Shown one piece after another: positions 14,790 through 20,809 of a stretch of 20,809 nt of DNA. Source of the DNA: Novosphingobium sp. GTDB lineage: Bacteria; Pseudomonadota; Alphaproteobacteria; Sphingomonadales; Sphingomonadaceae. Position 1 is the stretch's first letter; every line of letters starts with the position of its first letter. Both the position numbers and the translations under genes were made by a program. The stretch lies in assembly GCA_009885425.1 (NCBI GenBank), contig VFKS01000020.1, forward strand, positions 1 through 20,809, in the 5' to 3' direction. Below the pieces are notes generated by a model. The model was given only the letters and a program-made list of their open reading frames with translations, did not search any database and was not told the DNA's origin.

Positions 14790-15295
14790 TTCGGCGCGAT
14801 CGCGTTGAGTGCCTGAGCGGCCGCCAGGACCAACACAGCGCTGGCCAGAAGACCAAACGCGACTGCGACAATCACCGCCAGCCGCTTCACGGTGCTGTCG
14901 GGAGCCAGCGGTTGAGGGGAAAAGGTGGAGGGTTGCAACACGCCGGTTCCATTGCTGGCAGATGCCAACAGGGCCTCGGCACCCTCCGGGGACGAGTGCT
15001 GCTCTGGCTCGGCCCCGTGCTGAAGCTGGATTGACTTACCTGTAAGCGAATTACTGGTCGGGATGGTGATCACCAGCGTGCTGGTCTGACGGTAGATTCG
15101 CGCGATCTGGGCGCGCGACATCCCGCCCAGGCGCTGCCGTGTCACTTCGATCCGCTGGTTGACTGCGCTTTCGGAAATGCCCAGTTTTCGGGCAATTTCT
15201 TTGCTTGTCATGCCCTCAGACACCAGTGCGATTACCTCTCTCTGCTTGTCGGTCAGGGCATCGAGAAGCGCGGTTTGTTTAAGGATGTCGGCCAT
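14786..15295 (-). CDS. LuxR-type HTH protein with C-terminal membrane anchor
   Basis: This 169-residue protein has a LuxR/GerE-type winged HTH at its N-terminus (about 12-68, LTDKQREVIALVSEGMTSKE then IARKLGISESAVNQRIE). A Ser/Pro/Gln-rich linker (about 75-135) follows, then one hydrophobic helix near the C-terminus (about 137-161). There is no receiver or autoinducer domain. The layout implies a DNA-binding protein held at the inner membrane with its HTH in the cytoplasm. The ATG at 15295 has only a poorly spaced AGGA before it. It is the first gene of a two-gene unit, and a TATAAT hexamer lies 43 nt upstream. Confidence 0.85.
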   Translation of the reverse strand: MADILKQTALLDALTDKQREVIALVSEGMTSKEIARKLGISESAVNQRIEVTRQRLGGMSRAQIARIYRQTSTLVITIPTSNSLTGKSIQLQHGAEPEQHSSPEGAEALLASASNGTGVLQPSTFSPQPLAPDSTVKRLAVIVAVAFGLLASAVLVLAAAQALNAIAPK

Positions 15296-15337
15296 AGTCC
15301 TGGCAGTCTAATCGCTGAGCGGACTGGCACCAAATAC

Positions 15338-15343
15338 ATTATA
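15338..15343 (-). promoter_or_regulatory. Possible -10 element of the HTH gene
   Basis: The minus strand reads TATAAT, a perfect -10 hexamer, 43 nt upstream of the HTH start codon. No good -35 is found at 16-18 nt (TATGCC or similar), so it may depend on an activator or be chance. Confidence 0.35.
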
Positions 15344-15401
15344 GTCCGGGGTCTGTTTGTGGCATAAAGCCATTTGCGTGATCGAAAATGGAGACGCAGT
15401 G

Positions 15402-16034
15402 ATGGGTTTTGGTACCTGGTATGACGAGCATGTGGTTCCGCGCTTTATCAAATGCGCCTGTTCCAGCCCGGCAATCATGGCCCTGCGCGAAAAGGTTGTG
15501 CCCCAGGCCAGCGGTGCGGTGTTCGAGATCGGCTGCGGCGGCGGGATCAACCAGCAACTCTATGATTCCGACCGGATCACCAGCTACGCCGGTCTTGATC
15601 CGTCTGGTAAAGGTTTGGACTTCGCCCGCGCTGAGGCGGCCAAGAAGGGCTGGCAGGCCGATATCCGGCAGGGATTTGGCGAGAGCATTCCGTTTGAGGA
15701 CGCCCGCTTTGACACGGTGGTCTGCACATTTACCCTTTGCTCGGTCGGCAGTCAGGCTGAAACCTTGCGCGAGTTGCGGCGTATCTTGAAGCCGGGCGGC
15801 CAACTGCTTTATGCCGAACATGGCCGGGCGCCCGATGCGTCGGTCCAGAAATGGCAGGACCGGATCGAGCCGGTCTGGAAGAAACTGGCTGGCGGATGCC
15901 ATCTGACTCGCCCGGTAACTGCAGCAATCACCGCAGGCGGGTTTGAGGTGCACGATGGCGGCCAGCGTTATGCTCCTAAAACGCCGAAGTTCGCCGGATG
16001 GATGGAGTGGGGACAGGCGATCAAGGCCGGTTGA
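15402..16034 (+). CDS. Class I SAM-dependent methyltransferase
   Basis: This 210-residue protein has the Rossmann methyltransferase fold of the Methyltransf_11 type. Motif I is VFEIGCGGG (about 40-48), an acidic residue ends the second strand (GLDPS, about 64-68), and RILKPGGQLLYAEHG (127-141) is the typical post-motif III loop. The substrate is not predictable; small-molecule or lipid methylation fits the size. The start at 15402 is preferred because GGAG at 15390-15393 is eight bases before it. An in-frame ATG at 15357 adds 15 residues without a ribosome binding site. It ends 22 nt before a bidirectional terminator and is transcribed alone. Confidence 0.88.
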   Translation: MGFGTWYDEHVVPRFIKCACSSPAIMALREKVVPQASGAVFEIGCGGGINQQLYDSDRITSYAGLDPSGKGLDFARAEAAKKGWQADIRQGFGESIPFEDARFDTVVCTFTLCSVGSQAETLRELRRILKPGGQLLYAEHGRAPDASVQKWQDRIEPVWKKLAGGCHLTRPVTAAITAGGFEVHDGGQRYAPKTPKFAGWMEWGQAIKAG

Positions 16035-16055
16035 GCTCTGCCTTTGATGGCAAAG

Positions 16056-16093
16056 AAAAACCCCGCCCGGTCAGTGTGACCGCGCGGGGTTTT
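16056..16093. terminator. Bidirectional intrinsic terminator between the methyltransferase and rne
   Basis: AACCCCGCCCGGTCA (16059-16073), a GTG loop, and TGACCGCGCGGGGTT (16077-16091) form a 15-bp stem with one mismatch. It is flanked by A-rich sequence on the left and a T-run on the right. It serves the plus-strand methyltransferase and, in the opposite direction, rne, whose stop is 28 nt away. Confidence 0.9.
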
Positions 16094-16120
16094 GCATTGA
16101 TTCAAGGATAGACCTGGAAC

Positions 16121-18838
16121 TTATTCGCCAAAGGTCCGCTGCCACCAGCCGCGCCGGGGGTTGGCGTCTGATTCAGCGTCACCCTCAGCGGTTTCGGCAG
16201 CAGCAACTTCAGCCGCAGGTTCAGCAGCTTTCTTGCGAGTCCGCTTGGGCTTGGCCGGGGCTTCTGCACTTTCCTGCTCAGCCGGGGCCACTGCCTCGAC
16301 AGCTTCGACCACCACCGCAACTTCGGCATCAGCCTTCTTGCGGCGCGGGGCCCGCTTGGGCTTGGCCGGGGTTTCGTCCGTTGCGGGTTCGGCAGCGACT
16401 TCAACCGCAGGCGCATCGGCAGCGGGGACTTCATCGGCATCGACCTTCTTGCGGCGGACGCGCTTGGGTTTGGCCGGTGTTTCGGCTTCAACCGCGGCTT
16501 CAGCCGGTTCATCAGCAGCGGCTTCAGCCGCGTCATCACCTGCGTCGCCGGTTTGATCGCCAGCTTCGCCGCCTTCAGCACCTTCGCCGCCTTCACCGCG
16601 ACCACGGCCACCGCGCCGCCGACGACCGCGCCGGCGCTTTTTGCGCGGCGCATCGCCATCTTCGCCGCCTTCTGTTTCGCGTTCGCCATCCTGCTCGGCA
16701 TCGGCTTCTGACTCGGAGTCGTCACCTTCGCCTGCAGCTTCGCTTTCCTCGCGCGGGCCACGCTCGTCATCGCGGCCGCGACCGCCCCGACGGCGGCGAC
16801 TGCGGCGGCGTTTCCCGTGGGCCTCGCCATCTTCACCGCGATCATCGCTGCGTTCTTCAGCTTCGGCTTCGGTGTCGTCCTCATCCTCGATCAGATCGTC
16901 ATCATCGTCTTCGATTACGATCGGTTCGAACACCGGCGTGAACTCAGGCCGCGGACCGGACGAGCCGACCCGCATCTTGGCGCCTTCGTTTTCGCCTTCT
17001 GGAAGGACCTCGACCCGTACGCCATAGCGGTGCTCGATCTCGGCGAGATCGCTGCGTTTCGCATTGAGCAGATAGACCGCCGCTTCGGTGCTGGCGTAGA
17101 GCGAGACGATCGAACCCTTGCCCTTGGCGGCTTCCTCTTCGATTAGGCGCAGCGCCGAGAGACCGGCGCTGGAGGCGGTGCGGACCAGGCCCGTCCCGTC
17201 GCAGTGCGGGCAGCCACGGGTGGTGGCTTCGAGCACGCCGGTGCGCAGACGCTGGCGGCTCATCTCCATCAGACCAAAGCTGGAGATTCGGCCAACCTGA
17301 ATGCGGGCGCGATCGTTCTTGAGCGCGTCCTTCATCGCTTTTTCGACCTTACGGACGTTGGAGCTGTACTCCATGTCGATAAAGTCGATCACCACCAGCC
17401 CGGCCATATCGCGCAGGCGCAGCTGACGGGCGATCTCGCGGGCGGCTTCGAGGTTGGTGTTGAGCGCAGTCGCTTCGATCCCATGCTCCTTGGTCGAGCG
17501 GCCCGAGTTGATATCGATCGAGACCAGCGCTTCAGTCGGGTTGATTACGATGTAACCGCCCGATTTCAGCTGGACTTCGGGATCGTACATCGCGGTCAGC
17601 TGATCCTCGGCGCCGTAGCGCTGAAACAGCGGAACCGGATCGGCGTAATGCTTCACCCGCTTGGCGTGGCTCGGCATCAGTAACTTCATGAAATCGCGGG
17701 CGGCGCGATAGCCGCCTTCGCCCTCAACCACGACGTCCTCGATGTCCTTGTTATAGATATCGCGGATCGCGCGCTTGATCAGGTCGCTGTCCGAATGGAT
17801 CAACGCCGGAGCAGTGCTGCCCAATGTGGTCTCGCGGATCTCGTCCCAGAGCCGGGCCAGATAGTCGAAATCGCGTTTTATTTCAACCTTGGTGCGGCTG
17901 AGCCCGGCGGTCCGGACGATGCAGCCCATCGACTTGGGCAGGTCCATCTCGGCAACGATCGTCTTCAGGCGCTTGCGGTCAGAGCTTGAGTTGATCTTGC
18001 GACTGATCCCGCCGCCATGGCTGGAATTGGGCATCAGCACGCAATAGCGGCCAGCCAGGCTGAGGTAGGTGGTCAGCGCCGCGCCTTTGTTGCCGCGTTC
18101 TTCTTTGACGACCTGGACCAGCAGCACCTGACGGCGCTGGATCACGTCCTGAATCTTGTAGCGGCGGCGCAGCGCCATCCGCTTGGCGCGCAGCTCGTCG
18201 GCTTCCTTGGCGTGGCCGCGATTGCCGCTGCTGCTGCCCTGACGGCGGCGGCCCCGGCCGCGTCCACCGCGGCGGCCGCTGTCATCGCCTTCACCTTCGG
18301 CATGCTCGTCGGCTTCGTGATCAAAGGCGCCTTCGACATGGCCGTCTTCGATCGTGGCGACTTCGTCCTTCTCGTCGGTATCAACCTCGGTCAATCCGCC
18401 GAAGTCGTCGTCGTGATGGTCATCGTCGTCGTGATGATGGTCGTGGCTGGTCCCGGCCAAGTCATCGGCCAGGCTTTCGCCCAATTCGTCATCGCCAACA
18501 AAGTCTTCCTCACCCTCGGCAATGGCGCGCAGGGCGGCCTCTTCCTCAGCATGAGCGGCTTCTTCGGCCAGCAGGGCTTCGCGGTCTTCCTTCGGGATCT
18601 GGTAATAGTCCGGATGAATTTCGCTGAAGGCCAGAAAGCCATGCCGGTTGCCGCCGAAATCGACGAAAGCCGCTTGCAACGATGGTTCTACCCGGGTTAC
18701 CTTGGCGAGGTAAATGTTGCCTTTGATTTGCTTGTGGTCGGCAGATTCAAAATCGAACTCTTCAATCCGATTGCCCTTGAGCACCGCCACCCGGGTTTCT
18801 TCCGGGTGGCGCGCATCGATTAGCATGCGCGTAGTCAT
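16121..18838 (-). CDS. rne: Ribonuclease E
   Basis: This 905-residue endoribonuclease is the scaffold of the RNA degradosome. It starts MTTRMLIDARHPEETRVAVL. The S1 RNA-binding domain (about 36-270) is split by a large acidic and His/Asp-rich insert (about 90-215). The catalytic DNase I-like part carries the Mg ligands Asp442 (SIDINSGR) and Asp485 (VVIDFIDM). The zinc-link motif is CPHCDGTG, with Cys543 and Cys546. The C-terminal third (about 640-905) is disordered, with alternating acidic and Arg-rich blocks and three PAKPKR repeats. It ends in RRGWWQRTFGE, the GWW tail that in alphaproteobacteria binds PNPase. The ATG at 18838 has GGAG eight bases upstream. An in-frame start at 19018 would add 60 non-family residues. 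Confidence 0.97.
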   Translation of the reverse strand: MTTRMLIDARHPEETRVAVLKGNRIEEFDFESADHKQIKGNIYLAKVTRVEPSLQAAFVDFGGNRHGFLAFSEIHPDYYQIPKEDREALLAEEAAHAEEEAALRAIAEGEEDFVGDDELGESLADDLAGTSHDHHHDDDDHHDDDFGGLTEVDTDEKDEVATIEDGHVEGAFDHEADEHAEGEGDDSGRRGGRGRGRRRQGSSSGNRGHAKEADELRAKRMALRRRYKIQDVIQRRQVLLVQVVKEERGNKGAALTTYLSLAGRYCVLMPNSSHGGGISRKINSSSDRKRLKTIVAEMDLPKSMGCIVRTAGLSRTKVEIKRDFDYLARLWDEIRETTLGSTAPALIHSDSDLIKRAIRDIYNKDIEDVVVEGEGGYRAARDFMKLLMPSHAKRVKHYADPVPLFQRYGAEDQLTAMYDPEVQLKSGGYIVINPTEALVSIDINSGRSTKEHGIEATALNTNLEAAREIARQLRLRDMAGLVVIDFIDMEYSSNVRKVEKAMKDALKNDRARIQVGRISSFGLMEMSRQRLRTGVLEATTRGCPHCDGTGLVRTASSAGLSALRLIEEEAAKGKGSIVSLYASTEAAVYLLNAKRSDLAEIEHRYGVRVEVLPEGENEGAKMRVGSSGPRPEFTPVFEPIVIEDDDDDLIEDEDDTEAEAEERSDDRGEDGEAHGKRRRSRRRRGGRGRDDERGPREESEAAGEGDDSESEADAEQDGERETEGGEDGDAPRKKRRRGRRRRGGRGRGEGGEGAEGGEAGDQTGDAGDDAAEAAADEPAEAAVEAETPAKPKRVRRKKVDADEVPAADAPAVEVAAEPATDETPAKPKRAPRRKKADAEVAVVVEAVEAVAPAEQESAEAPAKPKRTRKKAAEPAAEVAAAETAEGDAESDANPRRGWWQRTFGE
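16214..16483 (-). repeat. Three imperfect basic repeats in the RNase E C-terminal tail
   Basis: Within the rne coding sequence, residues 786-803, 822-839 and 859-875 repeat the pattern E-(T/A)-PAKPKR followed by an Arg/Lys cluster, spaced by 36-37 residues of Ala/Glu-rich sequence. The DNA repeats are visible as variants of CCGCTTGGGCTTGGCCGG on the plus strand. Such basic blocks in RNase E tails usually bind RNA. Confidence 0.7.
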
Positions 18839-19278
18839 TATAAATTCTCCGTGCGCGCCAAAGCGGGTCCGGCCCCAATGGGGCGATCCGTGGATTGGCG
18901 CGGCTGTGTGCGGAACGTCCGCGCGCGTCCGGGCCAGGCCGGTTCCTTCGCGCGGATGTGACGAATAGGCCGGGACCGAAATTGGTTCCGGCGGCGACGA
19001 GCGTGTCTGCTGTAACAAGATGGTGCGTCAAAGTGGTGCGCACACGGCCATCCGCCAACACCACCGCTGCGCCAATGGCGTGCGGCAGGCAGGACGGTGA
19101 AAGGCTACTCATTACGGCATCAACCTGATTGATCCGGGGCATTGTTCCCGGATTCTCCCCCCGGATGGCATTCAACCTACGCGGCCAAGGCATCCGGATC
19201 GGGCGTGACTAGCACCGCTTGGGCAGGGCGGCAAGGCGATTGCGCGCCTGCTCTGGCCTGACTAAGGGTTGCTGCACA
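18839..19278. other. Divergent leader region of rne and the amidase gene
   Basis: This 440-nt gene-free stretch holds the rne ribosome binding site (CTCC at 18847-18850, reading GGAG on the minus strand) and several GC-rich inverted repeats. One is CCGGGACC/GGTTCCGG (18970-18991, seven of eight pairs). Another is a perfect ATCCGGG/CCCGGAT (19132-19153) with an eight-base loop. RNase E is autoregulated through its 5' leader in other bacteria, so a long structured leader is plausible. No convincing promoter was found on either strand. Minus-strand frames here (for example 18762-19193) look like non-coding GC-rich translation. Confidence 0.4.
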
Positions 19279-20160
19279 ATGCGTCGCGTCTTGATCCTGT
19301 TGGGAGTTTTTCTGGTCCCGGTGGCCGTTTTCGGCGCGTTGGTGCTGGCAGATCGCTCGTTCGGATTGGTCGGGCGTGGTTTTGACTATGTGGTCAGCGT
19401 TGAATTGCCCGATCCGGACGCGCAGGCCAAGTTGCCCAAGGTTGAGGGGCCGGTCGACGCGACCCGTCCGCTTGTGGTGATTGATCCCGGGCATGGCGGC
19501 AAGGATCCCGGTGCGGGCACGGCTGGAACGCTGGAGAAAGATCTGACTCTGGCGTTGGCGCTGGCGCTGAAAGACGAATTGCTGCGGGGCGGCGGCGTCC
19601 GCGTGGCGTTGACCCGCAGCGATGACAGCTACATTTTTCTGGGCGAACGCTCGGCCATAGCGCGGCGACTGGGTGCCGATCTGTTCATTTCAATCCATGC
19701 CGACAGCACCGAAGTGAGCACCGGCGCGATCGGCGCGACGGTTTATACCCTCTCGGCCAAAGGCAGCAACGAAGTGGCCGAGCGGATGGCCGCGCGTGAA
19801 AATGCGGCGGATTCGATCAACGGCGTGGCGATGCAGGACTATGGCGAGAACGTCGGCGCGGTGCTGGTCGATCTGTCCCAACGCCGCGCGCAAGCCGGCT
19901 CGGAGGGCTTTGCCGCTCTGATCCTGCGCGAAGGGCGCGGGCGCATGCCGTTCAAGGAGGCTGAGCCACAGTCCGCGGCCTTTGCCGTGCTGAAGGCCCC
20001 CGAAGTGCCTTCGGTGTTGTTTGAAAGCGGCTATATCAACAATCCCATCGACGTTGCGCGGCTGACCTCGCCTGCCGGTCGCCTCGCTTTCGCGCAGGTG
20101 ATCGATCAGGCGATCCGGGTGTTTTTTGCCCGCTCCAAGGGATCTGTCGGTGGGGCATAG
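19279..20160 (+). CDS. N-acetylmuramoyl-L-alanine amidase (Amidase_3)
   Basis: This is a 293-residue zinc amidase that cuts the bond between muramic acid and the peptide stem. An N-terminal hydrophobic segment (about 3-24) is a signal anchor or signal peptide, placing the enzyme in the periplasm. The Amidase_3 zinc and catalytic residues are present: His72 (VIDPGHGGKDPG), Glu86 (GTLEKD), His140 (FISIHAD) and Glu249 (LFESGYINN). The ATG at 19279 is preceded by AAGGG about ten bases upstream; the in-frame ATG at 19219 adds 20 residues that spoil the signal sequence. It is 47 nt upstream of the PBP1A gene with no terminator between, so the two are probably one operon for wall turnover and synthesis. 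Confidence 0.92.
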   Translation: MRRVLILLGVFLVPVAVFGALVLADRSFGLVGRGFDYVVSVELPDPDAQAKLPKVEGPVDATRPLVVIDPGHGGKDPGAGTAGTLEKDLTLALALALKDELLRGGGVRVALTRSDDSYIFLGERSAIARRLGADLFISIHADSTEVSTGAIGATVYTLSAKGSNEVAERMAARENAADSINGVAMQDYGENVGAVLVDLSQRRAQAGSEGFAALILREGRGRMPFKEAEPQSAAFAVLKAPEVPSVLFESGYINNPIDVARLTSPAGRLAFAQVIDQAIRVFFARSKGSVGGA

Positions 20161-20207
20161 GAACCGTCTGGCAATGCGGCCTTTCCCCATGCTAGAACGC
20201 AGCAGCC

Positions 20208-20809
20208 ATGGCTGACAACGACACTCCCGAATCCGTACATCTGCGCATCCGCCGTGAGGCGCGCGGCCTGTTTTCTGGGGCTCGGTCGGCGTTGGCAATC
20301 GCCTGGGGCTGGACCTTAGGCCTGCGCGGGCGGCTGGCGGACAGCCGGTTCGGGCGCTGGCACCAGGCGCGTTGGGAAGCCAGCAAACGATTCCGGATCG
20401 TCAATTATGTCGGCGGAGCTGGGTTGCTTGCGCTGGCCATCCTCTTTCTGGCGGTAACCTGGAACCTGCCCTCGGCGGATCGGTTGCTGACCTATCAGCC
20501 GCGTTTGCCCAGCATGGTGCGCGGTGTGAACGGCGATATCGTCTATTCCTATGCCCGCGAACGGCGAGTCCAACTGCGGTTTGTCGATTTCCCCAAGCCG
20601 CTGATCAACGCCTATCTTTCGGCCGAAGACAAGACATTCTGGAGCCACGGCGGGGTCGATTTCGGCGGCCTGGCCGGGGCAGTGGTGGACTATGCATCCA
20701 AGATCGGTTCGGGCGAACGGGCCCGCGGCGGATCGACCATTACCCAGCAAGTTGCAAAAAACATCCTGATCGGAAACGAATATTCGATCACCCGCAAGCT
20801 CAAGGAAAT
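20208..20809 (+). CDS. mrcA: Penicillin-binding protein 1A, N-terminal part (3'-truncated by window end)
   Basis: The first 200 residues of a class A bifunctional PBP are visible. A cytoplasmic basic N-terminus (about 1-65) and one membrane helix (about 68-84, GAGLLALAILFLAVTW) lead into the GT51 transglycosylase domain. Its conserved motifs are present: AEDKTFWSHGGVDFGG with the catalytic Glu, and RGGSTITQQVAKN. The transpeptidase domain would lie beyond the window. The ATG at 20208 (GCAGCCATGGCTGAC) has no strong ribosome binding site, and other upstream ATGs are in other frames. It follows the amidase gene closely on the same strand. Confidence 0.93.
   Translation, partial: MADNDTPESVHLRIRREARGLFSGARSALAIAWGWTLGLRGRLADSRFGRWHQARWEASKRFRIVNYVGGAGLLALAILFLAVTWNLPSADRLLTYQPRLPSMVRGVNGDIVYSYARERRVQLRFVDFPKPLINAYLSAEDKTFWSHGGVDFGGLAGAVVDYASKIGSGERARGGSTITQQVAKNILIGNEYSITRKLKE

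Noticed and set aside
16214..16483. Regularly spaced repeats considered as a CRISPR-like array
   Set aside because: They are in-frame protein repeats within the RNase E tail, imperfect, and only three copies.
18017..18823. 268-codon plus-strand frame opposite rne
   Set aside because: It mirrors the acidic and His/Asp-rich codons of RNase E, giving long Val/Ile/Met runs; RNase E on the other strand is certain.
18839..19018. 60-residue N-terminal extension of RNase E
   Set aside because: RNase E proteins begin with the MLIDARHPEETRVAV region and GGAG precedes the ATG at 18838; the extension is not family-like.
18762..19193. 143-codon minus-strand frame over the rne leader and start
   Set aside because: It overlaps the rne N-terminus in another frame and is Arg/Pro-rich; the rne start has a proper ribosome binding site.
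1..20809. tRNA, rRNA, insertion sequence, phage or attachment-site signals
   Set aside because: No cloverleaf, rRNA segment, transposase, terminal inverted repeats or integrase was found by eye on either strand.

Overview
The window looks like chromosomal DNA of a sphingomonad alphaproteobacterium (Sphingomonadales, perhaps Erythrobacteraceae or Novosphingobium-like). This rests on high GC content, an exosortase A (XrtA/PEP-CTERM) exopolysaccharide locus, an alphaproteobacterial RNase E with an acidic insert in its S1 domain and a C-terminal GWW tail, and an N-acetylmuramoyl-L-alanine amidase followed by a class A penicillin-binding protein. No database search was possible, so names come from recognised motifs.

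Region 1 (1-6343, + strand) is a tight XrtA operon: a polysaccharide deacetylase cut by the window start, a FemAB-like protein, a glycosyltransferase, the exosortase XrtA fused to an EpsI domain, and an asparagine-synthase-like amidotransferase. Adjacent genes overlap or lie within 12 nt. The operon ends at a strong bidirectional hairpin terminator (6372-6403). Together these genes would build and modify an exopolysaccharide and process PEP-CTERM proteins at the inner membrane. No PEP-CTERM substrate lies in the window.

Region 2 (6344-6806) is intergenic and unusually AT-rich. On the minus strand it holds a possible 13-codon micro-gene with a very good ribosome binding site, a structured leader and the shared terminator, plus a near-consensus CtrA site.

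Region 3 (6807-11541) holds a CHASE2/degenerate GGDEF/EAL c-di-GMP phosphodiesterase (-) and a divergent TonB-dependent receptor (+) that resembles the zinc receptor ZnuD. An 18-bp dyad resembling a Zur box lies just upstream of the receptor.

Region 4 (11538-13896, - strand) is a tightly coupled operon sdhB - PaaI-type thioesterase - zapE/AFG1 ATPase. A possible 57-residue single-pass membrane protein lies upstream of sdhB. Region 5 (14274-15295, -) is a two-gene unit: a LuxR-type HTH protein with a C-terminal membrane anchor and a five-helix membrane protein. A SAM-dependent methyltransferase (+) follows, ending at a second bidirectional terminator.

Region 6 (16121-20809) holds rne (-) with a long GC-rich leader, divergent from a periplasmic amidase gene and the start of a PBP1A gene (mrcA, cut by the window end). 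Most of the window is ordinary sphingomonad housekeeping and accessory content. The least explained items are the 13-codon ORF unit at 6421-6515, the putative Zur-regulated receptor lacking the His-rich loop, the tail-anchored HTH pair and the small ORF upstream of sdhB.
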